Positions 1 through 5,133 are shown, counted from the stretch's first letter. The stretch: DNA of 9,727 nt from Nostoc sp. CHAB 5715 (GCF_020829685.1 NZ_JAIVFR010000170.1:1-9727), one strand, 5' to 3'. Notes: a model not told the origin generated them from the sequence alone. Made by a program: numbers and translations.

Positions 1-335
1 CAGAAGAATCTTCTGCTGTCAAAAATCAACACCACCCTAGAGAACATTCCCAACTCGTTCGTCCTTTGGTGGGAATTAGGCAATATACAAATCAATTATC
101 ACCAAAATTAGCAAACCCAGGATATGTGAAAAGGGCACGTCAAATATATGAGCAGCTATACTGTGAATTAGTCAACAGTTATTCGGGCTGGTATGTTGCT
201 ATTGAACCTGATAGCGGCGATTATTTTCTTAATGCCAATAAAGCTTTAGCTCAACAGCAAGCAAAACAAAAAAATCCTTCTAGACTAATTTGTACTTTCC
301 AATTAATTCCCCAGGAGCATAGTTCAACAACTTGA
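1..335 (+). CDS. small hypothetical protein, 5' end outside window
   Basis: The reading frame is open from base 3 to a TGA at 333-335 and has no credible start inside the window. A TTG at 66 and a GTG at 69 exist, but the frame upstream of them is also open, so I read this as the 3' part of a longer gene. The visible part is about 110 residues. Its most recognisable segment is WYVAIEPDSGDYFL, which is typical of short cyanobacterial proteins of unknown function encoded just upstream of retropepsin-like genes. The next gene starts at 332 and overlaps this stop by 4 bases (TTGA), so the two are probably co-translated. No catalytic motif is visible and the function is unknown; a partner or regulator of the protease is only a guess from the pairing. 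Confidence 0.7.
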   Translation, partial: EESSAVKNQHHPREHSQLVRPLVGIRQYTNQLSPKLANPGYVKRARQIYEQLYCELVNSYSGWYVAIEPDSGDYFLNANKALAQQQAKQKNPSRLICTFQLIPQEHSSTT

Positions 336-697
336 TTGAAGGAAAATTTAGCAGCCAAGGCGAGTTGATTTTTGAAATCGACCTCGTAGCATCTGATGGA
401 TTAATTATCACAGTTGATGCACTATTCGATACTGGTTTTACTGACTGGTTAGCAATTAATACTCAAGATGCTCTCTCGCTGGGATGGGAACTTGTGGAGA
501 GTGAAGAAACACGTCTGACAGCACAAGGAGAATCCCAGTTTAATATCTACGCTGGTACAGTTAGTTTAGATACTCAAGAATTCAATATTTCTGTAATTGC
601 TGGAGATGAAATAGCCGAAGTACTTCTCGGTTTACCTTGGCTTTTTACCAGAAAATTAGTCGTTGATTTTCCTGAAGACCTGCTAACTTTAGGATAA
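332..697 (+). CDS. retropepsin-like (clan AA) aspartic protease
   Basis: This 121-residue protein has the single-domain size of a retropepsin-type protease, which works as a homodimer with one catalytic Asp per subunit. The catalytic triplet is D33-T34-G35 in ALFDTGFTDWLAI, preceded by the usual hydrophobic strand. Near the C-terminus VLLGLPWL (about residues 97-104) matches the hydrophobic-hydrophobic-Gly motif that packs behind the active site in this fold. No signal peptide or membrane segment is seen, so it should be cytoplasmic. The start is taken as TTG at 332 because it overlaps the upstream stop by 4 bases and gives an N-terminus (MIEGKF) like related short cyanobacterial proteins; no ATG fits. 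The substrate is unknown. The family call is fairly firm; in vivo protease activity is inferred. Confidence 0.8.
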   Translation: MIEGKFSSQGELIFEIDLVASDGLIITVDALFDTGFTDWLAINTQDALSLGWELVESEETRLTAQGESQFNIYAGTVSLDTQEFNISVIAGDEIAEVLLGLPWLFTRKLVVDFPEDLLTLG

Positions 698-742
698 GTC
701 ACATCTTGCATCAAGTCTCTCAATCATTTTGAAAATCAGCAA

Positions 743-750
743 GCGATCGC
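743..750. repeat. HIP1 octamer GCGATCGC
   Basis: This is a highly iterated palindrome abundant in many cyanobacterial genomes. It lies inside the antitoxin remnant. Confidence 0.9.
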
Positions 751-887
751 TGTACAAATTCCCATAGCTGACTTTGAAAGAATTGAAGAAATATTGGAAA
801 ACTACGGCTTGGTACAGCTAATGAAAGAATCGGAAGATGAAGAACCACTCTCTAAAGACGAAGCAATGAGGAACGTCTTGCTAAAGA

Positions 888-895
888 GCGATCGC
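888..895. repeat. HIP1 octamer GCGATCGC
   Basis: Second exact copy, near the 3' end of the antitoxin remnant and 28 bases before the hicB start. Confidence 0.9.
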
Positions 896-922
896 AGCAC
901 GATTTAGGATAATTTTGGAAAG

Positions 923-1147
923 ATGAAACAAATTAAAATTATTGTCGAAAAGCATCCTGATGGCTATATTGCCTATCCTCTAGGTATTAAAGGAGTTGTA
1001 GTAGGTGAAGGTAACACTTATGCGGAAGCTTTAGCTGATGTAAAATCAGCTATCCAATGCCATATAGAAGTATTTGGTAATGAGGTTTTAGAAGATGAAT
1101 CACCAGTTTTAGAGGCTTTTATCACTGAAGCTGAGGTAACTATTTAA
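923..1147 (+). CDS. hicB: HicB-family antitoxin, orphan
   Basis: This 74-residue protein is the size of the single-domain, partial-RNase-H-fold HicB found in cyanobacteria. It begins MKQIKIIVEKHPDGYIAYPL, then has a glycine-rich turn (GIKGVVVGEG) and the conserved TYAEALADVKSAI helix, and ends in a strand (EAFITEAEVTI). In complete modules HicB blocks HicA, a small mRNA interferase. I see no hicA on either side: upstream is the Phd/RelB-like remnant, and downstream the sequence passes into a duplicated fragment of another gene one base after the stop. The start ATG has GGAA 3 bases upstream and AGGA 13 bases upstream. There is no obvious C-terminal DNA-binding domain. It may be a relic, a neutraliser of HicA encoded elsewhere, or a stand-alone small protein. 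Confidence 0.82.
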   Translation: MKQIKIIVEKHPDGYIAYPLGIKGVVVGEGNTYAEALADVKSAIQCHIEVFGNEVLEDESPVLEAFITEAEVTI

Positions 1148-1198
1148 AGATAGAATTTTTACCCATATAAATGCGATGCTGGTGGCTCAATAAGATGA
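1148..1198 (+). repeat. duplicated 3'-end fragment of the 1687-1926 gene
   Basis: This 51-bp stretch matches 1872-1922 with 3 mismatches by my alignment; the first 41 bases (1148-1188) contain a single mismatch. Read in frame it encodes DRIFTHINAMLVAQ and then a TAA, which is the C-terminus of the intact small protein at 1687-1926. The copy starts one base after the hicB stop and includes the position where the HNH gene would start. It is therefore a gene-end scar with no gene body. It shows that sequence between the two copies, including the DUF433 locus, was inserted or that the segment was partly duplicated and deleted. Confidence 0.85.
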
Positions 1199-1216
1199 AA
1201 GTAATCAATAAAAATA

Positions 1217-1546
1217 ATGATGAACACGCGATTAGTCAATTCGCTGGTACAAATAATCGAATCCCTCACTCCAGAAGAGCGCATCTTTCTGCAACAACGA
1301 CTAAGCAGCCAGCCAATTCAAGTGACAGTCGGTGTCTGCGGGGGACAGCCACGCATTCGCAACACGCGCATCCCTGTGTGGACGCTGGTGGCTTTTCGCC
1401 AACAGGGAGCAGATGAGGAAGAGTTGCTGCGAAACTACCCTACCCTAACCCATGACGATCTAAAAGCTGCCTGGATTTATTATGAACAGCACCAAGAACA
1501 ATTAGACCGAGCAATCATCACGTTGACTGAGGATGATGATGGTTAA
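1217..1546 (+). CDS. DUF433-family protein, probable antitoxin
   Basis: This 109-residue protein has a DUF433-type core, VCGGQPRIRNTRIPVWTLV followed by GADEEELLRNYPTLTHDDL, a small helix-turn-helix-like fold. The N-terminal 30 residues (ESLTPEERIFLQQRL) form a helical leader seen in cyanobacterial members. DUF433 proteins are commonly encoded just before DUF5615 PIN-like proteins and regarded as antitoxins of such pairs; here the last codons overlap an ATG at 1539 that starts a truncated DUF5615 frame. Two adjacent ATGs (1217 and 1220) are possible starts. No clear Shine-Dalgarno sequence precedes them. The gene itself looks intact. It would be expected to bind the toxin and possibly its own promoter, but the toxin partner here is not full length. 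Confidence 0.82.
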   Translation: MMNTRLVNSLVQIIESLTPEERIFLQQRLSSQPIQVTVGVCGGQPRIRNTRIPVWTLVAFRQQGADEEELLRNYPTLTHDDLKAAWIYYEQHQEQLDRAIITLTEDDDG

Positions 1547-1640
1547 GCTTTACTCTAATGAGAATTTTCCTATGGATATAGTCAGAGAACTACGGCAGTT
1601 AAGCTATGATGTCCTCACTTCCTACGAAGCAAGCTATTAA
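1539..1640 (+). pseudogene. truncated DUF5615 PIN-like toxin
   Basis: An ATG at 1539, overlapping the DUF433 gene end by 8 bases, opens a 33-residue frame starting MVKLYSNENFP and containing LRQLSYDVLTSYEA before a TAA at 1638-1640. This matches the N-terminus of DUF5615 PIN-like proteins, where the early acidic residues (usually D/N-E-N-F/V) belong to the active site and the protein normally runs to roughly 110-120 residues. The expected continuation after TSYEA (usually a glycine-containing helix, then the ADR/TxD/DF motifs) is absent in all frames of the following 46 bases before the next gene. It is a 3'-deleted toxin, so no nuclease activity is expected. Confidence 0.75.
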
Positions 1641-1686
1641 AACACTAAAATAAAAGCACATATCGATAAATTATATCGCCCTAACT

Positions 1687-1926
1687 ATGACAACTGTAAT
1701 TGCTAGACCTTCATCCTTGATTGGCAGTATCAAAATAGAAAAGCTGGATAGTTTTTACCTGTTCAAATTTAATGATGAACTGCAAGCACGGATGGAAGAA
1801 CTTTTAGAACGCAAAAAAGCTGATTTACTAACTCCAGAAGAAGCGATTGAACTTGAAGAGATTGGAGAATTAGATAGAATTTTTACCCATATAAATGCGA
1901 TGCTGGTAGCTCAAAAAAATGATTGA
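1687..1926 (+). CDS. small conserved cyanobacterial protein upstream of HNH gene
   Basis: The protein has 79 residues. The N-terminal 30 residues (SSLIGSIKIEKLDSFYLFKF) look like beta strands, followed by a highly charged helix (NDELQARMEELLERKKADLL) and a second acidic helix (TPEEAIELEEIGELDRIF). I do not recognise a named domain. Similar small proteins are found immediately before HNH endonuclease genes in cyanobacteria, and here the HNH start overlaps this gene's end by 8 bases, so the two are almost certainly co-translated. The size, charge and coupling would suit an antitoxin-like or accessory partner of the nuclease, but that is inference. Its 3' end is the source of the duplicated fragment at 1148-1198. 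Confidence 0.75.
   Translation: MTTVIARPSSLIGSIKIEKLDSFYLFKFNDELQARMEELLERKKADLLTPEEAIELEEIGELDRIFTHINAMLVAQKND
1872..1922 (+). repeat. parent copy of the 51-bp direct duplication
   Basis: This is the intact counterpart of 1148-1198. It covers the last 17 codons of the small gene and the start codon region of the HNH gene. The two copies are direct repeats whose starts are 724 bp apart. Confidence 0.85.
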
Positions 1927-2368
1927 TGATGCTACTAAAGAAATTGTCCGCAAACGCGCCAATTTTCTATGCGAGTATTGCCATTCTCCAGAACGCATTT
2001 CCACCACAAGATTTACAGTAGACCATTTGATACCAAAGTCTATTGGTGGTGCCGCTGAAATTAATAATTTAGCCTTGGCTTGTCGTCGTTGTAATGAACG
2101 TCGCTACAACTTTGTCGCGGGATATGACTCAGAGACTCAAGCAATAGTACCTTTATTTAATCCTCGTCAACAAATTTGGTCAGAGCATTTTCTGTGGTCA
2201 GCAGATGGTAGGACAATTATCGGAATTACACCTATTGGGAGAGCAACCTGCAAGCGACTTGATATGAACGATGAACGCTATCCAGAAGATGACTCTATTC
2301 AGAGTGCGCGGGGTTTTTGGTTTCAAGCCGGCTTACATCCTCCTAGTGACGATCCCCGAAAAAGCTAG
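1919..2368 (+). CDS. HNH endonuclease family protein
   Basis: This 149-residue protein has a complete HNH nuclease core in its first half. The zinc-binding pairs are C18-x-x-C21 (FLCEYCHSP) and C55-x-x-C58 (LACRRCNERR); the catalytic D35-H36 sits in FTVDHLIPKSIGG, and N50 in EINNLAL is the central Asn. The last residue of the triad appears as N59 (CNE), an HNN-type variant common in this subgroup. The second half, rich in aromatic residues (FNPRQQIWSEHFLW, TCKRLDMNDERYP), is conserved in cyanobacterial relatives and the length looks full. The ATG at 1919 overlaps the upstream gene by 8 bases. The real target is unknown; relatives are scattered as accessory genes. A metal-dependent DNA nuclease activity is expected from the motif but not proven. 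Confidence 0.88.
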   Translation: MIDDATKEIVRKRANFLCEYCHSPERISTTRFTVDHLIPKSIGGAAEINNLALACRRCNERRYNFVAGYDSETQAIVPLFNPRQQIWSEHFLWSADGRTIIGITPIGRATCKRLDMNDERYPEDDSIQSARGFWFQAGLHPPSDDPRKS

Positions 2369-2438
2369 TCGCTATGATTCTCTTTAACTGAAGCGTATTG
2401 CTCTTAAACCTGCTACTGTTTAGTTCTAGACGCAAAAA

Positions 2439-2606
2439 TTTTAACTTTAAACGAAAACATTCTCACTTCAAACCGAAATGTTCTCGTTTCAAACCAAAAC
2501 GTTCTCACTTCAAACCGAAAATTTCTCGTTTCAAACCAAAACGTTCTCGCTTCAAACCAAAATGTTCTCACTGCAAACGAAAATGTTCTCACTTGAAACT
2601 AAAATA
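2439..2606. repeat. 21-bp tandem array, eight units
   Basis: The consensus unit is TTCTCRYTTCAAACCRAAAYG. Units start at 2439 (degenerate), 2460, 2481, 2502, 2523, 2544, 2565 and 2586 (degenerate); a detached ninth-like unit lies at 2628-2648. The central units differ at only a few positions and alternate between CAC and CGT at bases 5-7. Read on + from a TTG at 2398 the array would encode a 70-residue basic protein with a repeated K-x-S-H/R-F-K-P heptad, but there is no Shine-Dalgarno sequence, no ATG and no other protein-like sequence, so I annotate it as a minisatellite rather than a gene. It fills the gap between the HNH gene and the convergent minus-strand gene. Confidence 0.9.
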
Positions 2607-2610
2607 TTAA

Positions 2611-2663
2611 TGCTCTGAACTCGGAGTGTCTCACTTTAAACAAAAACACCCAAGCTCAGAGCA
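2611..2663. terminator. long-loop inverted repeat, possible terminator
   Basis: TGCTCTGAACT (2611-2621) pairs with AGCTCAGAGCA (2653-2663) at 10 of 11 positions, with a 31-base loop that includes the outlying 21-bp unit. It is followed by AAAAGTTTTATGTTTTT on the + strand. It could end + strand transcription from the HNH operon, but the long loop makes this uncertain. Confidence 0.35.
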
Positions 2664-2690
2664 AAAAGTTTTATGTTTTTAGATAACAGC

Positions 2691-2709
2691 GTCGAGTTAA
2701 TTTCTCGAC
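2691..2709 (-). terminator. hairpin just after the minus-strand stop
   Basis: GTCGAG (2691-2696) and CTCGAC (2704-2709) form a perfect 6-bp stem with the loop TTAATTT, immediately beyond the TAA of the 2710-3177 gene. No strong U-run follows on the minus strand, so it is a modest terminator candidate. Confidence 0.4.
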
Positions 2710-3177
2710 TTATGAACTTTGTGGTTGCACTTTTTTAGCTTTCCGGGCAAATCTGCGTCCTAAATCATCAACCATTGACTCTAAACCAGAGCCTTTACCA
2801 CTGGCTTTAGCATAGTTATATATCATCAAACCCGCCGCATAAGCTTCGCTACCAACAGCCACAGATGTATCATCCACCAGTTCTTGCAGTTGCGTCAACG
2901 ACAGCAAAATGGGATACAGGGCTTCAAATAATTCGATATCTTGGCGCATATCATTCAAGTCAAAAGAACGAGGTAAGAAGTCAGGGTTTTGTGTGCCGAT
3001 TTCCAATGCCTTACTCACAAACGCCCGACTCTTATCCCCCAGCTTGGGTAAAGCTTTACGCTCCTCGGTTGTCAAATCAATCAAGAACGGTAACTTTTCG
3101 CGGATAGTAGTAATAGCTTGCATCACGGCTTCCCTGTCTGCGGAGGAAAGTTTTGCACTGACTTTATTATCTGCCAT
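2710..3177 (-). CDS. conserved hypothetical protein, soluble helical
   Basis: This 155-residue protein is probably cytoplasmic, with no signal peptide or membrane segment. It reads as a bundle of helices: an N-terminal DREAVMQAITTIREKLPFLI, the motif DLTTEERKALPKLGDKSRAF, then SLTQLQELVDDT and GSEAYAAGLMIYNYAKASGK, and a basic C-terminus (RRFARKAKKVQ). I recognise it as a widespread conserved bacterial protein of unknown function but can give no name. The start ATG at 3175-3177 is supported by a good Shine-Dalgarno sequence (AAAGGTG) 8 bases upstream. It is a single gene, convergent with the HNH operon and with several hundred bases of repeat-filled DNA upstream. Confidence 0.85.
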   Translation of the reverse strand: MADNKVSAKLSSADREAVMQAITTIREKLPFLIDLTTEERKALPKLGDKSRAFVSKALEIGTQNPDFLPRSFDLNDMRQDIELFEALYPILLSLTQLQELVDDTSVAVGSEAYAAGLMIYNYAKASGKGSGLESMVDDLGRRFARKAKKVQPQSS

Positions 3178-3185
3178 TTTTCATA

Positions 3186-3192
3186 CACCTTT
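3186..3192 (-). promoter_or_regulatory. Shine-Dalgarno AAAGGTG
   Basis: On the minus strand AAAGGTG lies 8 bases before the ATG of the 155-residue hypothetical protein and fixes that start. Confidence 0.65.
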
Positions 3193-3373
3193 AATGGTAC
3201 TAGATTTCAGTATTCCCCAAATAATTTAGAAAGTAATAGTTATTTATAAGCAATTAAGAAAAAATTTTTATACCTTTCAATAAGTGATATCTCGCTAATT
3301 ACCAACCTTGAGCAAGTTTCACGATTAGAGTCCACTGGCATTTGACCCAAGGAAGCCGAACATTTAGAGATAA
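3193..3373. other. AT-rich upstream region of the 2710-3177 gene
   Basis: No open frame or repeat is evident. The promoter of the minus-strand gene should lie here. A TTGAAA on the minus strand, followed by AT-rich sequence, is a possible -35-like hexamer, but I see no convincing -10 partner. Confidence 0.3.
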
Positions 3374-3477
3374 TATAGCAATCCTAAATCATTCGTGAAA
3401 AGTTAGATCCCCGACTTCTTAAAGAAGTCGGGGATCTGGACACTGCGAATTTTCACAAATCAGATAGGATTGCTATA
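3374..3477. mobile_element. foldback (MITE-like) element A with perfect hairpin core
   Basis: The terminal inverted repeats TATAGCAATCCT (3374-3385) and AGGATTGCTATA (3466-3477) match perfectly over 12 bp, and the subterminal sequences pair imperfectly (GTGAAAA against TTTTCAC). The centre is a perfect 16-bp inverted repeat, AGATCCCCGACTTCTT (3405-3420) with its complement at 3422-3437, separated by a single A. The 104-bp element has no coding capacity. TA-rich ends suggest TA target duplication as for IS630/Tc1-derived MITEs, which is inference. The core on its own would make a very stable RNA hairpin. Confidence 0.8.
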
Positions 3478-3562
3478 GTAGCAGAGGTAATCTCAAAATT
3501 TGGCGTTAGCAGAGCGGTGCGCTAGCACTTCGCAGCTAGTTGTGAAATAACATTATTACTTC

Positions 3563-3685
3563 TATAGGACTCCTATTTGATTTTTGAAATAACTCGCCCT
3601 CAACTCGAAAAGGCTGATTCCCTACTCCCTACTCCCTACTCCCTACCTACACAAAGAAGTTCAGAAATCAAATCGGATTGCTATA
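3563..3685. mobile_element. foldback (MITE-like) element B with heptad repeats
   Basis: The left end TATAGGACTCCTATTTGATT (3563-3582) and the right end AATCAAATCGGATTGCTATA (3666-3685) are imperfect inverted repeats of the same family as element A. The interior differs: it carries AACTCG, a CAACTCGAAAAGGCTGATT segment and then CCCTACT heptads. There is no open frame of note. Confidence 0.75.
3620..3647. repeat. STRR heptanucleotide run, CCCTACT x 4
   Basis: Three exact CCCTACT units and a fourth ending CC lie inside element B. Short tandemly repeated heptanucleotides of this kind are a known hallmark of heterocystous cyanobacterial genomes. Confidence 0.85.
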
Positions 3686-3759
3686 TAGGAATCCTATTTG
3701 ATTGCCTGAAAAAAACTCAGTACACATCTATTCGCTTCTGTTACCTATTCCCTATTCCC
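3684..3759. mobile_element. partial foldback element C
   Basis: It begins TATAGGAATCCTATTTGATT at 3684, sharing its first two bases with the end of element B. It continues with the family interior (GAAAAAAACTCAGTACA) and two TATTCCC heptads at 3746-3759. I could not find a matching right end before the Uma2 gene, so it looks 3'-truncated. Confidence 0.6.
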
Positions 3760-3842
3760 TTTTGGAAGCTGTAAATTTAGCATAATAGGTACGGTAGAGC
3801 CATAAAAGTAATAGCCGAAAAATATCAAACCCAATTTTTATT

Positions 3843-4676
3843 ATGACTTCTTCTCCCCATTACATCCCTCAATCTGACCCGCCGCTTCCTCCTTGGGAAA
3901 CGCTACCAACGATGTATGATTTACCAAGTGATAACCCAGAGGAACCAGGCTTGCCAGACGATTTTCACTTTTTACAACCCTTACTTTTATACTTAACTTT
4001 TCAGCCCATTAACTGGAATTCAGAATTAGTTTACAGTGCTGCTGACCTTAATCTCTACTATGATTTACAGCATCCTTTGTGGTATAAACGCCCAGATTGG
4101 TTTGGTGTAGTAGGTGTAGGAAAGTTATACAAAGGGCAAGACTTACGGTTAAGTTATGTAACTTGGCAAGAACCAGCAAATCCCTTTGTAGTTGTTGAGT
4201 TATTATCTCCAGGTACGGAAGACGAAGATTTAGGCACAAGAAGAGAAAGTGCAGCAGATAAACCTCCTAGTAAATGGGAAGTTTATGAGCGAATTTTGCG
4301 GATTCCTTACTATGTTGTTTTTAGTCGCTACACTAATGAACTTCGGGCTTTTCACTTAGTTGGCGGTCACTATGAACCGATGAACTTGACTAATGGATAC
4401 CTACTAATGCCAGAGATAGATTTAAGTTTAGGCTTATGGCAAGGTTCATTTCGAGATATTGAAAAGTTATGGTTAAGGTGGTTCACTTTGGCGGGAGAAT
4501 TAATTCCCGCACCCACAGAGGAAGCTGCTGCTGCAACTGAACGAGCTATGATTGCTGAACAAGAAGCTACAGAAGCTAGACAAGAAGCTGCTCAAGCCAA
4601 ACGAAAAGCAGAACAATTAGCAGAACGTTTGCGTCAGTTAGGCGTGAATCCTGATGAACTAGATGAATTATTGTAG
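3843..4676 (+). CDS. Uma2-family (DUF820) putative restriction endonuclease
   Basis: This 277-residue protein has a PD-(D/E)XK-type fold of the Uma2 family. The P84-D85 motif (RPDWFGVVGV) and VVVELLSPGTE with E119 are the expected acidic metal ligands. They are followed by K144 in the KWEVYERI helix, YYVVF, and the family's typical YEPM..GYLLMPEIDLSLGLW segment. The N-terminus (about 1-35) is proline-rich and looks unstructured. Residues 224-268 form a charged Ala/Glu/Lys/Arg coiled coil (EQEATEARQEAAQAKRKAEQ), ending RLRQLGVNPDELDELL, a tail shared by many cyanobacterial members. Such genes occur in many copies in Nostocales. No cognate methylase is nearby, so a classical restriction role is unlikely from context and the true function is unknown. 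No clear Shine-Dalgarno sequence precedes the ATG. Confidence 0.9.
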   Translation: MTSSPHYIPQSDPPLPPWETLPTMYDLPSDNPEEPGLPDDFHFLQPLLLYLTFQPINWNSELVYSAADLNLYYDLQHPLWYKRPDWFGVVGVGKLYKGQDLRLSYVTWQEPANPFVVVELLSPGTEDEDLGTRRESAADKPPSKWEVYERILRIPYYVVFSRYTNELRAFHLVGGHYEPMNLTNGYLLMPEIDLSLGLWQGSFRDIEKLWLRWFTLAGELIPAPTEEAAAATERAMIAEQEATEARQEAAQAKRKAEQLAERLRQLGVNPDELDELL

Positions 4677-4772
4677 CTTCAGGAGTCTTTTTTTATACTT
4701 AGGAGAATTTTCTGCTTTTGAGGAATCACCTATACTGAAAACTTTGATAGCCGCTATCTCAATAATGATATA

Positions 4773-4800
4773 GCTCTCAGAAAGATTAATTTTTGAGAGC
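4773..4800. other. hairpin abutting a HIP1 site
   Basis: GCTCTCA (4773-4779) and TGAGAGC (4794-4800) pair perfectly. The stem extends inward to about 11 bp with one G-U pair and leaves a loop of 6 bases. Its last two bases are the first two of the HIP1 octamer. It is not followed by a U-run, so it is not a standard terminator. Confidence 0.45.
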
Positions 4801-4806
4801 GATCGC
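4799..4806. repeat. HIP1 octamer GCGATCGC
   Basis: Third exact copy. It overlaps the end of the 4773-4800 hairpin. Confidence 0.9.
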
Positions 4807-4941
4807 ATATTCAGCACTTGAAATACATATAATAATTTTTTCAGCAAGTCTATAGCAACCTCAGTTTTTCTGAGAAACCATGATATCACGCTGTATCCTT
4901 AGTGTTCCAAAGCTCAGTACCAATAAAGTTGCTAGGGGTAA

Positions 4942-5133
4942 AATGTGTTTCATCTGCGAATCCAAAAGGCGATGCATAGAGCAGTCGCAGAGATTACCGC
5001 AGACACTGGTTATGTTCCGGCTGCTAAAATACGTAAGTATGAGTAGTATGATCGAACTACTCAGGTAAAAATTGTCTATTTGGTCACACAAGACCGTCGA
5101 AAGATTGTAGAAGAGTGTATTTCCTTGTCTTGA
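4942..5133 (+). pseudogene. possible decayed small gene with in-frame stop
   Basis: In one + frame, between a TAA ending at 4941 and a TGA at 5131-5133, there is a protein-like stretch interrupted by one TAG at 5044-5046. Before the stop it includes an ATG at 4972 and reads MHRAVAEITADTGYVPAAKI. After it the frame continues with QVKIVYLVTQDRRKIVEE. The second part has an alternating strand-helix look, more protein-like than the other frames. I do not recognise a family. It could be chance, a remnant, or a gene whose stop is a sequencing error. Confidence 0.25.

Larger units (their letters stand above)
698..907 (+). pseudogene. 5'-truncated antitoxin-like remnant (Phd/RelB type)
   Basis: Directly after the protease stop, and in the same frame, an open stretch runs to a TAG at 905-907. 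Residues from about base 731 onward read as ENQQAIAVQIPIADFERIEE, then a helical acidic stretch ending EEPLSKDEAM. This resembles the C-terminal half of small cyanobacterial Phd/RelB-type antitoxins, where TAVQIPIADFE follows a short N-terminal strand. There is no usable start codon before the conserved part: the first ATG is at 821, inside it. After base 868 the in-frame tail differs from what I would expect, while a shifted frame from 868 reads EERLAKERSQHDLG before a TAA, hinting at a small indel. No toxin gene follows. I judge it a decayed gene; the antitoxin assignment rests on recalled family resemblance and is moderate. Confidence 0.5.

Noticed and set aside
1171..1416. 81-residue + frame overlapping the DUF433 gene
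   Set aside because: It is a shadow of the DUF433 gene in another frame, starts inside the duplicated fragment and has no recognisable domain.
2439..2606. CRISPR array
   Set aside because: The 21-bp units are directly adjacent without spacers, so this is a simple tandem repeat.
2398..2610. 70-residue basic repeat protein encoded by the 21-bp array
   Set aside because: It has only a TTG start, no Shine-Dalgarno sequence and no non-repeat sequence of protein character. A repeat unit divisible by 3 keeps a frame open without selection. It is kept as a repeat feature and a finding.
2865..3229. Two + frames opposite the 155-residue minus-strand gene
   Set aside because: They are antisense shadows. 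The minus-strand frame has a Shine-Dalgarno sequence and conserved protein character.
3478..3562. Possible further repeat or hairpin around GGTGCGCTAGCACTTCGC
   Set aside because: It contains GC-rich repeat-like words common in these genomes, but I could not define arms or a second copy in the window.
3843..4676. Restriction-modification system
   Set aside because: The Uma2-type nuclease has no methyltransferase or specificity gene nearby, and such genes occur alone in many copies in cyanobacteria.
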